Source: Euleptes europaea (lineage: Eukaryota > Chordata > Lepidosauria > Squamata > Sphaerodactylidae). Taken from it: a stretch of 64,000 bases of DNA. The notes under the pieces are model-generated. The model made no database searches. It saw only the letters and a list, made by a program, of their open reading frames with translations, and had not been told where the DNA came from. A program made the translations under genes and the position numbers. Positions 1 to 11,120 of this stretch are shown one piece after another (the first letter of the stretch is position 1; each line of letters begins with the position of its first letter). The stretch is from contig NC_079318.1 in assembly GCF_029931775.1 (NCBI RefSeq), positions 26,178,159 through 26,242,158 of the forward strand, given 5' to 3'.

Positions 1-347
1 GGCACAATTGATGGAATATATGAAAGATAATACACGAGAACTGAATCATGAGAGATGGAAATCCTTTTATGAATATATTAAAAGCACCAGATAAAAGATC
101 TAGTCAAATCAAATTACTATTATGTTAAGAAAATAAGGAAGACGGTTTCATAAAGAGGGATAAAGAATGTCAGATACCAACAAAATGATATGTAAATAAT
201 ATTATCTTCCCTTTCCCTATTTTTCCCTCTGTATATCTCCTTATTAATGAAAAAATAAAAAATATATATACAATAAAAAAAATATATCACCCTTCGCCTC
301 CTCCCTTCACGAATGCAGAAGGAGTTACGTCAGCACTGGAAATAATG

Positions 348-771
348 GCCATTTATGCATGGGATGCTTTACCTTGAATTTGCCACTCTGTAGTCTGTCT
401 GTGTGTGTCTCTGTGTGTAAAGTGCCGTCAAGTCGCAGCCGACTTAGGGCGACCCCTTTTCAAGGCAAGAGACTAACAGAGGTGGTTTGCCAGTGCCTTC
501 CTCTGCACAGCAACCCACCTGGTATTCCTTGGTGGTCTCCCATCCAAATACTAACCAGGGCCGACCCTGCTTGGCTTCCGAGATCTGACGAGATCAGGCT
601 AGCCTGGGCCATCCAGGTCAGGGCACTCTCTAGTCTAGAGGCATGTTTTCCCCATCCAAATTATCAGGACTCAAAAAATAAGCCCCAATGCAGAGTTTTG
701 AGATTTCGGATTGGGAAATGTACATCTAGAGAGCGGCAAATCCAAGGCAAAACTTCCCATGCGTAAATGTC
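348..771. mobile_element. Short DNA-transposon-like element with about 42-bp terminal inverted repeats
   Basis: The left end (348-389, containing CATTTATGCATGGGA and ATTTGCCACTCT) is the inverted complement of the right end (730-771) with roughly eight mismatches. It is flanked by AAATAATG (340-347) and AAATAATA (772-779), a near-perfect 8-bp target duplication, which suggests a hAT-type cut-and-paste element. No transposase is encoded. A 5S-derived SINE is inserted inside. A fragment matching its left end recurs at about 2716-2757 inside the hAT element. Confidence 0.6.
400..626 (-). mobile_element. 5S-rRNA-derived SINE
   Basis: Read on the minus strand, the right part matches the 5S rRNA gene: TGATCTCGTCAGATCTCGGA, AGCAGGGTCGG, and TAGTATTTGGATGGGAGACC, covering the A-box, intermediate element and C-box promoter region. 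The body continues into a lizard SINE tail with GCAAACCACCTCTG, TTGCCTTGAAAAGG and GACGGCACTTTACACA. 5S-headed SINEs of this kind are known from squamates. It is inserted in the inverted-repeat element at 348-771. Confidence 0.75.
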
Positions 772-1003
772 AAATAATAGCAGAACGCACCTTAATCAGG
801 ACCAGCTGAAAGTCGCGAAGAAGTCTGTTAAGACTCTTCCCCAGGCTGGTGTTTGAACAAATTGTAAATACGTGAAAGTGGCGTCAAAATCAGAATAGGA
901 GGAGCCAGAGTTATGGCCTCAGCTTCATCAAGAACAGGCCACTATAACGGGTCCATAAATACAAACTGAGCAGCTTAAGATATACTGTCTTGAGGAAGTA
1001 GCC

Positions 1004-1193
1004 TAGGGTTGCCAGCCTCCAGGTGGGACCTGGACATCTGGAATTAGAACTTTTCTCCAGAAATTCCCCAGGAGAAAATGGCTGCTTTGGAGGGTGGCTT
1101 CCGTCATTATACCCCACTAAGGTCCTGCCCCGACTTCCACAGGCTCCACACCCAAAATTTCTAGGTATTTTCCAGCCCAGAGCTGGCAACCCT
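1004..1193. mobile_element. hAT-type MITE, TAGGGTTGCC family
   Basis: It begins TAGGGTTGCCAGC and ends GCTGGCAACCCT, so the termini are inverted repeats. The body carries the family landmarks in inverted order: AGGAGAAAATGGCTGCTTTG and the ATACCCCACTAAGGTCC segment. It encodes no protein. No target duplication is visible for this copy; sister copies at 23201, 41233 and 63419 have perfect 8-bp ones. Confidence 0.75.
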
Positions 1194-1400
1194 ATAAACC
1201 AGCACAGGAAGTTTAGAGCTCTTTTAAAAAGTTCACTCTTGGAAAACCATGGCTTTTCTGAGACTACCACGTTCTGCAAATTTACCTTGTAGCATGGATT
1301 AATATGACGCATCTATGCAGCTCATTGTAAAGGATTTTGTACCGTAAATGAATCTCATTCCAAACCTCTGTCCAATACCCTCTCTTCCTAGTCAGGAGAT

Positions 1401-1458
1401 GAGATGGCAGTATTTGGATACATTCAACTGAGATGGCAGTATTTGGATACATTCAACT
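1401..1458. repeat. Perfect 29-bp tandem duplication
   Basis: The 29-bp unit starting GAGATGGCAGTATTTGGATA occurs twice in a row with no mismatch, which points to a recent slippage or duplication event. It lies in otherwise unremarkable A+T-rich sequence. Confidence 0.9.
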
Positions 1459-2240
1459 GAGAATGCAATCTTTTCCACACTTAATAAGCCATTTATGTAC
1501 AGTAGCTTCCAGTAGCACTGTACTTTCAGTTATTGGCCACTTTGGGAGACTTCTTCAAAAATATGTGCATAAATAAGGTATTAAGGTACCATTGCTTTGG
1601 ATTTTTCTTTGGTAGACTGATGTGGCTATGCAAGATTTCCATCTGTTCCTGTTTAAGATGTGTTACTTGCAACATGTTTGTCCCTGCCAAATGGGCATGG
1701 CCGAAACAGTTCACCATGTGTTACTGTATAGGCACATAACTCCATTCTTATCAAAATTTTTATTACCCTCCTCTTCTTGTGTTGTTCTAACAAGACCACC
1801 TTTAAGGTGGCCAAATTTTGCACCTCGTTGTGTTTAACAAGAAAGCAGCTGGTTAAGGGTTTTTTATTAGTTATGCCTGTACTATTGAAATAAGCCTATT
1901 ATGTGGCATTGAAATTTTATTCTGTATAGATGGGCTGATGACTGTGTATCAATCTTCACTGATCTATGATCACAAGAAATAAAGTTACTTATCTTACTAT
2001 GTATGCCAGGCAAGAATATAGCAATTGCATAGTAAATACCATCTTAAAAATAGTTGAGCGACAAAGATCCACATCTCACTATTGGAATCCTTTCCAATCC
2101 TTTCCCTAGACCAGTGATGGCGAACCTTTTAGAGACCGAGTGCCCAAACTGCAACCAAAAACCCACTTATTTATCGCCGAGTGCCAATGAGGCAATTTAA
2201 CCTGAATACCACCCCCAGAGGGGGCCCAGAGGGAGAGGCT

Positions 2241-2435
2241 AGGGTTGCCAAGTTCCTCTTCGCCATGAGTGGGAGGTTTTTGGGGTGGCGCCTGAGGAGG
2301 GCGGGGTTTGGGGAAGGACTTCAGTGCCATAGAGTCCAATTGCCAAAGTGGCAATTTTTTCCAGGGGAACTGATCTCTATTGGTTGGAGATCACCTGTAA
2401 TAGCAGATCTCCAGCTAGTACCTGGAGATTGGCAG
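2241..2435. mobile_element. hAT MITE of the TAGGGTTGCC family, nested in a hAT element
   Basis: It starts AGGGTTGCCAAG and carries the family body (GTTTGGGGAAGGACTTCA, CCATAGAGTCCAATTGCC, CAGGGGAACTGATCTCTAT). The right terminus is eroded, ending GGAGATTGGCAG rather than the complete inverted end. It is younger than the surrounding hAT element if inserted, or part of its composite interior. Confidence 0.65.
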
Positions 2436-2565
2436 TTTTCTCTCTACATATCAAGACAAATGGAAAGGTGTTTGGAGGATAGCTTGTGGGCACTTCAAAG
2501 GTGGAATAGGACTGCACGCCCCTCTGCCCGCACAGACCCAGAGGGTGCCGGAGAAGCCGCTGGAG

Positions 2566-2712
2566 GGAAAGAAGGAAGGAAGGAAAGAAGGGAAGGGAGG
2601 GGGAAAGGGAAGGAAGGGAGGGAGAGAAAGAAAGAAAAAGAGACAGAAAGGGAGAAAGAAATGGAGCAAGGGAGAGAAAGAAAAGGACAGAGGGAGACAG
2701 AAAAAGAAAGAG
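2566..2712 (+). repeat. Polypurine (GGAA/GAAA) low-complexity tract
   Basis: About 145 bases of almost pure A and G on the plus strand, interrupted by GACAGAGGGAGACAG-type blocks. The same block structure recurs on the opposite strand inside the unrelated-ended hAT element at 17205-18078, so the tract is part of a mobile module rather than random slippage alone. Confidence 0.85.
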
Positions 2713-3479
2713 GCCATTTATGCATGGGAGGTTTTGCCTTGGATTTGCCACTCGGTGGGGCGCGGCAGCAGGCTTGTGAGAGGCGAGCAGGGTGGGGCAG
2801 AGGGCGCCTCCTTCGCACCCACCGACCAGCCATGCCCCTCCACCCGCACAGGCCCAGAGGGTGCCGGAGAAGCCGCCGGCCATGCCGAGTGTGAGCGCTT
2901 GGCTTCTGTTCCCCGCTCTCCCACCCGCCTGGCTGGCCGCGCACGCTCCAGCGGCGGCAATGGCGGCAGCTTCTGTGGGAGAGTCCGGGGGCCACCGCCA
3001 ATCATGTCGGAGGTTCTCCACCCCTGGGCTACAGCCTCCCCCATCCGGGGTGGGGCAGAGCCGGAAAGACCAGCGGCTTGGAGGAACCGTGCGTGCCGGC
3101 AGAAAGGGCTACGCGTGCCGGAAGTGGCACCCGTGCCATAGGTTCGCCAACACGGCCCTAGACTGAGTGGCTGTTGCCACTCAGAGTAAACAATACCAAC
3201 CTTGTGTGTAGATCCACCACATTTGTTATATTTTTGTCTTTATGTATATCTTTTTAAAAAGATACACATAATGTATGCTTTTAAAAGCTGAACGAGACCA
3301 TTGGCACTTAACACATACACTCAGGAAGACTTGCCTTTGCTGATGAAATTACATTGATAGATCTAGATGGGTGCCTGGCTTTGCAAGCCCGAGGCAATGG
3401 GTAGGCATGCAAGTTAATGCAGTTGCAAAAAAAAGGATTCTTCCAACTCAGCCTAGATTGAAAAAATGGCCTCTTACCT

Positions 3480-4250
3480 TGGATCCATGCCATGGTGACA
3501 CTGAGACTAGACAACTGTGATGCACTGTATATTGGTCTCCAGTTGGTGCAGAATGCTGCAGCAGGGCTGTTATCGGGAGCTTAGATGGTGCACGTGCATT
3601 ACTCCTATTCTGTAGTTGCTCCACTGGCTGCCCATCTGTTAACGGGCTCAATTTAAAGTATTGGCTATCATATACAAAGCCCTTCATGTGCTTGGACCCT
3701 CATATCTGCGAGGCCGTCTCTCTTCCTATGCTCCACCACATCATCTTCTCTCATCTGAGCAGGGCCTTCTGCAGGTGACAACCCGCAAATGGGCAGATCA
3801 ACAACTGCCTATACATATGCCTTCTTTGTTATGGCCCCCACCTTGAGGAATGGCCTACCTGAGCAACTCAGGAAGGTTCCCACTTTCCTGGCTTTCCTCA
3901 ATTTATGCAAAACTGAAGTATTCAAGAGGGCCTTTCTTTGTAGATAATAGGATAGCAAAGTACAAAATTATTCACAAAGTTGCTTGGATAAATTATTAGG
4001 GACTGTGGTCTATACTACAGTGTATAGTTTGCTGTGAAGTTGGATCCTACTATGTAATTTTGCATCATTTAATATGTCATGTTAGCAATTTGCTTTGCTT
4101 CAATTTTGTGTTTTTTTCTGGTTGGTTCTACAACCCAAATCCTATTTCATTATTAAAGATCCCATCCTGTTAATTGTATTGACTCAATCTGTGTAATGCC
4201 CCTTGAGCCCCATTGAGAAAGGGGGGCTATAAATAATATCAATAAATAAA
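3480..4250 (+). mobile_element. L2-like LINE 3' end
   Basis: The sequence preserves landmarks of the reverse-transcriptase C-terminal region of vertebrate L2 LINEs: GTGCAGAATGCTGCAGCAGG, CTCCACTGGCTGCCCATC, CAAAGCCCTTCATGTGCTTG and GAATGGCCTACCTGAGCAAC. It ends in an A+T-rich tail with AATAAATAAATAA. It is 5'-truncated and has many frame disruptions, so it is an old, dead copy. Confidence 0.72.
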
Positions 4251-4509
4251 TAATGTCCCATCAGAGAATCAGTCTCCCACCCCAAGTTTCGGCCACTCAT
4301 TAACACAGCCTGAAGGGAGCCTTGGCCTTACCTTCTCCAAAGTTTGGCATTGCTAACCCCTAAAATGGTTGCCAAAGCAAATTTGGCCAAGATGGAGTCA
4401 GACCAGACAGCACACATCTGGGAAGTGGGTCTTGGTAACAGGAATGTACATAATAGGAGCAGTTACATGTGCGCAAAGCAGAAAACACAAAATTAAGGCA
4501 GTAGACGAG

Positions 4510-4660
4510 TCCAGTGATTTCCACCAATTCCTCCCTTCTGCTGCAGCCCACTGAACCCCCCCTCCCCAACTTTTGTTCCTGGGAGTCGGTGGCTTCTCAG
4601 AAACAGCGTACAGGGTAAAGGGGGTAGTCCGCAGTGGGACAGGGCAGAAATTGCCATCAC
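4510..4660. repeat. Unclassified dispersed repeat (ATTTCCACCAATTCC motif)
   Basis: The segment containing GATTTCCACCAATTCCTCCC and CTGCTGCAG resembles stretches at about 62665-62770 and, weakly, 59145-59200. I cannot assign it to a known family; it has no open frame or terminal repeat that I can see. Confidence 0.4.
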
Positions 4661-4974
4661 CTTTTGAGAAACTGAAGTACATTTAAGTCTTTGGAACGTG
4701 TGGTTAGATACAGGCCACAGTGGTTTCAATTTATAGTGCTCTACTGTATATCTGGAAATACATTCATTCCTGCCAGAAATGGGAAAGATGAAAGAATATT
4801 TTTAATTAGCAGGAACAAGCCTTATAAAAAGCAGATTACTTGTGGTTAGCTGATCTCCTACAGAGATCCAAGATGGGCTAATGTACAGGAATTAAGATTT
4901 ATTTGTGCTCCTAAAAAAAAAAATGACTAACTTATGTGGGGAAAATGGGCTAGTAACATTTTTGTGGGTTAGTT

Positions 4975-5055
4975 CAGCTCTCTTAATTTAACTACAATTT
5001 ATACTGTAGTTAAATTAAATTAAATTATACTGTAGTTTATACTGTAGTCACATGC
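4975..5055. repeat. A+T-rich palindromic patch
   Basis: TATACTGTAGTTAAATTAAA, followed by further TATACTGTAGT copies, forms short direct and inverted repeats (ACTACAATTTATACTGTAGT is self-complementary). It is a local hairpin-prone region with no gene. Confidence 0.6.
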
Positions 5056-5131
5056 ATCAATCTATCCGAGCCTATAAATTACAACTGACACAATTTTTAA
5101 GAATTCCAACACAGAATGCCTATGAAATAAA

Positions 5132-5137
5132 TTTATT
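5132..5137 (-). promoter_or_regulatory. RBM34: RBM34 polyadenylation signal (AATAAA)
   Basis: TTTATT on the plus strand reads AATAAA on the minus strand, only about 25 nt after the RBM34 stop codon. If used, the 3' UTR is about 45 nt. No better-placed signal was evident before the repeats start. Confidence 0.55.
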
Positions 5138-5162
5138 TAAAATGCGCACTTTGTGCACGATT

Positions 5163-5447
5163 TCATTTGTGCTTTTTAAATTTTTTCTTTGCAGTGTTAG
5201 TTGATCTTGGTTTTTTGCTCTTTTTCACTGGATCTGCTTTTTCACCAACGAAGGTATCACTGGAATACCGTTTTGCATTGTTCATTGAGGCAGCTTTTTT
5301 ATTTTTAAAGCTGACCAAATTCTTTACATTCTTTTCTGAGCTTTTCTGTTGCGCTTTTTCTCTTTCCATACAGCGCTTCACTCTGAGTTTTCTTCCTTTT
5401 AGCTCAGAGTTGTTTAGCTTCAGAGCAAGGTGTACAGCATCTGTACC
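5163..5447 (-). CDS. RBM34: RBM34 exon 11: end of RRM2 and basic tail
   Basis: The acceptor TTCCTTAAAG precedes GGTACAGATGCT. It encodes the last part of RRM2 (GTDAVHLALKLNNSELKGRK) and a lysine-rich tail with the conserved FVGEKA motif, ending in TGA at 5163-5165. The exon starts in phase 0, matching exon 10. 285 nt including the stop. Confidence 0.95.
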   Translation of the reverse strand, partial: GTDAVHLALKLNNSELKGRKLRVKRCMEREKAQQKSSEKNVKNLVSFKNKKAASMNNAKRYSSDTFVGEKADPVKKSKKPRSTNTAKKKFKKHK

Positions 5448-8400
5448 CTTTAAGGAAAAAGATTTTAAAAGATTAAATATAAAGGACATAATATACAAAA
5501 GAATGCTCAATTTCCATTTTAGCCATTTTTGTTTCTCAAATTGCACCACTTGACATTGCAATATTCTGCAACCAATATCTAACTTGTGTTTTATCCAAAA
5601 ATATTATAGCAACCTTAACCCATAATGTACTGTTTCTATACGAGACAAATACCCAAAGGTGAAACTAGCTTTACAGTACAATCTTAAGCAGAGTTACATG
5701 CTTCTAAGGCCACTGATGGGACGGCTCTAGGGTTGCCAGCTCCGGGCTGGGAAATACCTGCAGATTTTGGAGGCGGAGGAGGGCAGGGTTTGGGGAGGGA
5801 CTTCAGTGGGGTATAAATAATTTATTACAGGCTAAAATCAATAACATATAAGGCCTTGCAATAGCCCACCAAACCAACATGTTCATGTAAATATACAACA
5901 CAAATAGACATACAATCATAGAACTAGACTTTGACCAAACAGGTTTTGGCCAAATGGCCTTCTTCAGTGGTCACACTGAAGAGCTGGAGACCTGAGGGGA
6001 ACACAACATACCTACAGTCATAAAGATTTTTAGAAAGTCATGTACATTTTTAGTCTGGAACTGTGATTGTTTTGACCACTGAAGAAGGCCATCTGGCTGA
6101 AAAGCAGAGTGGTAAGCTGCAGTACTGCAGTCAAAAGCTCTGCTCACGACCTTAGTTCGATCCCAACGGAAGCTGGTTTCAGGTAGCCATCTCAAGGTTG
6201 ACTCAGCCTTCCATCCTTCTGAGGTCGGTAAAATGAGGACCGAGCTTGCTGGGGGTAAAGGGAAGATGACTGGGGAAGGCACTAGAAAACCACCCCGTAA
6301 ACAGTCTGCCTAGTAAACGTCGGGATGTGACGTCACCCCATGGGTCAGGAATGACCAGGTGCTTGCACAGGGGACCTTTACCTTTTTAGGTTATTCCAGG
6401 GCCTTATGTTATAGATTTTAGCCTGTAATAAATACACACATATTTTGTATTGATATAACCTTTACACTCTGTAACCGTTGGTCTTGGATGTTGGTTTTTT
6501 TCTTGACCTCTGGGTACTTAATTCCATTTTTATAGGGGCAATACTACTTAGTAGGCCTCAGGTTCACGGCTACAGAGAAGAAAGCTGAGAAACTGTGTTA
6601 AGGAAGACTGCCTACTTGAGGAATGAGCTAAGCCTTTTGAATCCTGCATGCTACTGCAAGGAGTTAGAGATGATCTGAATGAGATGTCAATGTCGGTGGA
6701 AGAGACGGGTGCAGTTTCTATTCATCTTTAAATGGCTGCATCACTCTAACTGTTTAATATGGTAGCTATTGACTAAACAGCAGCTACCTTGCGCTAGAAC
6801 AAATAGGAGGGCAGTGACAGCCATTTTAGGCAGACCCCACAATCAGTCTACAACATTTAAGGGCTCACAGCAGTGTGCTACCTATTTTGTAGGAAACTCT
6901 GACATATCATCTCTTATGTGTGGTTAACTGCCAAATACTTACTGAACCAACAAGTTACAACAAGACTTGGCTACCAACATATCAGCCCGGTGTCACAAGT
7001 GTGACCAGTATATTGGTGCTGGAGACAGACAGGCTGGCACAAAGGCTTACGACACTAGCATAAATCTAGTTTGATGTATGAGAGTTAAATATACTTTAAT
7101 AGTACCTTGTAGTAAAAAAAGATAAAGTCTATACATGAATGAATGTTCCACTCAGGTCTCCAGCCCTCCAAACCCATTTCAAATGAACTTTGAATTTGAA
7201 TAAAATCAGGTCTTGTGCTACCTGATACAACCCAACAATGAGGAAGAGGCACCAATCAGGCAACTAACAGTCTCAAAAGATGTGCAAAAATCTGCTGTTT
7301 ATTATGGTCCAATGCATTGTGTGTCAAGGACACATAGGCAAACAAATGTTTCTTAAAAGGAATCACATGGGAACATACACCTAACAGTTGCGGGGGCAGA
7401 AGGTGTTCACAGTGGTTATTCCCCCCCCCCCATCTTCCCCTTTCCACAGCAGCCTCTCTGACTTATCAAAAGGTATTGGTGGAAATTGTGGGACCCCCCC
7501 CACCCCCCACATAGAAGAAAAGCTACCAGGCGCAGGGAGCTTCAGTAAGCAGTAAGCAGTAAGCAGAGACGAAAATTGGGTGGAATTGCCCAGACTTTGC
7601 TCTTGCACTAACAGAGCTCTTGCTTTATTTCTTCTGCCAAGATTTTCTTTGGCACAAGAAAGGGAAGCTGGCAATACAATTTCAGGGGCTGCAGAGGACT
7701 GCTGTGAGACAAGGAAGATGGAGAAAGATCTGCCGCAGGGAATACCTAACATACGTACAAACTCTGCATACTAAAATAATTTCTAAAACAGCCAAAAGGG
7801 TACTGTTTTCTAAGTTATTTTAGTATAGCGTGTTACTATTTCTGTTCAATTTCTTCTATGGAGGACGTTCAGTTATTCTTGCAAAACCGCCTTTGATACT
7901 CAGTATATTGGGACAAAACAAACAGGGCTTTTTGTGCACCTATAAGGCTCTGTCTGTTATGACTGTACTACATGAAGTGAAAAGCAAATACATCTCTAGA
8001 TTTTGTATGTTAAATACTGGATATTGAATCTTTTATCACAGTTATGCAACAGACGTCAACGTACCTCAAACAGAACATAGCCAAATCCTTTGCCAATGCC
8101 AGTGTTTCGGTCTCTCACAATGCGCACACCCATCACAGTTCCACACTCAGAGAAATGGTCTCTCATAGTATCATCATCAATGTCTGTAAGCAAACAGTTG
8201 AAAAAGGGTGCAGGTACTAAAATGTAGTTCTTTTATGCGTATGATCAAAATCCTAAAAATGTTCATTTGCCCCTTAAATGTAAGAAATTTCCATTTACTT
8301 GCAATGAGTACTTCACTTTTTGCAAGGGTATATATTTCTTGGTAAATTATCACAATATGTAATTACTATTATCTAACGGTTTGTAGCAACGCTAGTATTT

Positions 8401-11088
8401 CTTGACAAATGTGGCTGTTCAGCTTATTAAAAGTACACAACTATCAACATTGCAGAAACTGAATCTACTCATCTGCAAACCACAAATGGAATAGCAACTT
8501 TTATGATAGATTAGTCTAGAGACAGTGTTGAATATCCACTTTTTACTTACCATAAGGGAGATTTCCCACAAATATAGACCTCTTATTATCATGCTACAAA
8601 GCAAGTAAACAAGAAGAATGGTGTCAGAAGCCTAAAGCAGCAGCTCCCCAAAAAACATTTCCCCACAACATTTAAACTACTCACAGAAGTGGATTGTGAA
8701 GCAAGGTCAACTCTGATGTGGAATCCATTAGCAAATTCTGTTCCATTACTATTGAAGCCACAAAAGGAAAAACATGATCAAAAATAATTAATTGGTATCA
8801 TGTACAGGTCACGCACTGAAATATTTCAGTAGACTTTTTAAGATTTATGTGCTTTCAGTTGTTAAGATATATATAATACGATTGTCATATGTATTCTGTT
8901 GTTCTAGGTTTTATGAAAAGACAGCTAATTTAAAAAAGATTACCGTCTTAAGGCATTAACAGCTGCACATTCTTCTTTGAAGACAACATAAGCATTCACA
9001 TACTTCCTATTAGGATGCACCTTTTGCCTGAAAAAAACACATTAATTTGTTTTTAACTGAAAAGTGTTACATTTACAATTTTTTTAAGCAAGACACAAAA
9101 GGCTACAGAACTCTCATTATCATCTTCAACATGCTTATCTGGCCATGTCCTATCAATTCAATGGGACTTATGTTGTCTAATTGTTAAGACTAGGAAAAGG
9201 GAACCTAGGTTCAAATCCATACTTTTCTGTAGCTCACACAGCAGTCACTAACTTTCAGCCTAACCTACCACACAGGACTGTTGTGGTATGACACAGTTAC
9301 ATGAAACTGTGTTGTAATCAGACTTCTGGTCAATCAAGATCAGTATTTACTTTGACTGGCAGCAACTCTCCAGGGTCCCGAGTAGAGGTCTTTCACGTGG
9401 ATCCTTCTAACTGGAAGTGCCAGGGTCTGAACCTGGAACTGCATCAATGTAAAGGAGATGCTCTGGCAGAGCCACAGCATATCCCAAGGGCCATGAATAC
9501 CACCCTAAACTTCTTTGGGGACAGGTAGGATAAAAATCTAATTTTTAAAATGCTTCCTGGAATGTATAGCAAAAACTCTATTTTTGTTTTCAAACTGTTC
9601 AATCCTAAGCTCTTCTAATCCAGCTGAGTTCAGACCATATAGGATCAGTGTGTCCAGCTGTTTCTGCATCAAAACCCTCAACCAGTCCCAGCACAAAGAG
9701 GTGAGAACCCTGTCCTTGGTAAAGAATCCAAAAGGAGCCTCTATTTGCCACATGAAATCACAAAGTGAGAATGGGACAGAAAGTACTTTCAACCTTTTCA
9801 AGGCAGGGAGCCAGAACCCATTTGTGGTGCTTCAAGAGATTTTTCACAAATCAACAAATAGCCTGAAGAGGAGAAGACTGGGAGGCGATATGATAACCAT
9901 CTTCAAGTACTTGAAGGGCTGTCATACAGAGGATGGTGCAGAGTTGTTTTCTGTTGCCCCAGAAGGTCGGACCAGAACCAACGGCATGAAATTAAATCAA
10001 AAGAGTTTCCGTCTAGACATTAGGAAGAACTTCCTAACAGAGCGGTTCCTCAGTGGAACAGGCTTCCTCGGGAGGTGGTAAGCGCTCCTTCCCTTGAGGT
10101 TTTTAAGCCGAGGCTGGATGGCCATCTGTCAGCAATGCTGATTCTATGTCCTTAGGCAGATCATGAGAGGGAGGGCATCTTGGCCATCTTCTGGGCATGG
10201 AGTAGGAGTCACGGGGGTGGGGGAGGTAGTTGTGAATTTCTTGCATTGTGCAGGGGGTTGGACTAGATGACCCTGGTGGTCCCTTCCAACTATGATTCTA
10301 TGAACTACTTAGTGTTGTATAAGTTACACTGTCCTACAAAATTGTAAACTGCAGAGTAACTTGTAAATCAAGGTCTGGAATAAATGAGAGGCCACTTGAT
10401 CTTTACCATAAGCATTCCTTTAACTGGTCACAAGCTTTTTGGAGAGACTGCATATTATAAACCTGTTATTTTGAAAATACTGAAAAATGAAACAGAAGTT
10501 TGTAAGACCTACTTTATGGCTGCCAATTTTTTGGATAACGTGTCCTCTGCTGGAATCTTAAAAGAAAAACATAAGAGCATTAATTGATAGGCATTCTTCA
10601 GCTTCAGGATGTCACATTATGAACATCTGAGAACACTATGCTCATTGCAGCAGGGAAGGTGAAGACGGCTTCCGCCCAAACCTGGGCTCTCTCAACAGCA
10701 GTCCCAGTTGTTTATTGGCCTTAAGAATACTTGTTTCTGTTTACTGTTTTTTCAGAAAAACGGAATATAAATATTTTAAAATACACATATTCTGGTGTAC
10801 GTTTTAGATGTGGATGGAGTAGAACACTATTACAAATGGGATCACTGCATCAGTGATGGTTCCAGTTATATGCTAATATGCAATGTACTGAGCAAAATAA
10901 TTATTTGAAAACATGAGAAAACTAAGGTATTCATGAAACCAATCCCTTAGACTGTTCAAAGCAGCTATCCCTTCTATCACTGCCTAGAGCTGGGTTCCCT
11001 AACATCTGAGCCTGTGGGCACTCTTGGAATTCTGAGGTAGGGTGGCATCCGTCGCTACAAAATGGCTGCCACAGGAGGTGGAGCCAAG

Positions 11089-11120
<32 letters not shown>

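Larger units (their letters stand above)
2112..3155. mobile_element. Non-autonomous hAT-superfamily element (about 1.04 kb)
   Basis: The left terminus CAGTGATGGCGAACCTTT and right terminus AGGTTCGCCAACACGG are inverted repeats. They are flanked by the perfect 8-bp target duplication CCCTAGAC (2104-2111 and 3156-3163), diagnostic of hAT transposition. No transposase frame is present. The interior holds a TAGGGTTGCC MITE (2241-2435), a long polypurine tract (about 2566-2712), a fragment of the 348-771 element (about 2716-2757), and an internal repeat near 2530 and 2850 (CCAGAGGGTGCCGGAGAAGC). The G+C-rich right half creates long spurious open frames on both strands. Confidence 0.88.
1..5131. 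other. Repeat-rich intergenic sequence downstream of RBM34
   Basis: No host exon is recognisable here on either strand. The stretch holds an AT-rich left flank, a short inverted-repeat DNA element with a 5S SINE in it, a hAT MITE, a 1.04-kb hAT element, an L2-like LINE 3' end and A+T-rich sequence with small palindromes near 4980-5050. The open frames in this stretch (for example 2181-2894) run through repeats and purine tracts and are not genes. TOMM20, the expected next gene by human synteny, is not visible. Confidence 0.7.
5448..8064 (-). other. RBM34 intron 10 (2.6 kb)
   Basis: It holds a truncated hAT MITE (5729-5815), an inverted-repeat element with a Sauria SINE in it (5816-6436), and otherwise A+T-rich sequence. 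Near 7420-7440 and 7490-7510 are C homopolymer runs, and near 7545-7566 AGTAAGC is repeated in tandem. No exon is recognisable. Confidence 0.7.
9028..10512 (-). other. RBM34 intron 6 (1.5 kb)
   Basis: The intron holds a decayed tRNA-type SINE remnant near 9120-9300, a minus-strand tRNA SINE fragment (9330-9490) and a plus-strand CR1 3' end (9848-10306). No exon is seen; the open frame at 9584-10081 is CR1 and flanking sequence. Confidence 0.7.

Noticed and set aside
2181-3166. Several long open frames (up to 237 codons) on both strands
   Set aside because: They lie within a hAT element and are produced by purine tracts and G+C-rich sequence; low-complexity translations with no domain.
1-5131. 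Search for TOMM20 exons expected next to RBM34
   Set aside because: No segment resembling the TOMM20 N-terminus or TPR region was found on either strand; the gene is probably beyond the left edge.
9584-10081. 165-codon plus-strand open frame in RBM34 intron 6
   Set aside because: The second half is the non-coding 3' end of a CR1 element; the first half has no recognisable protein content.
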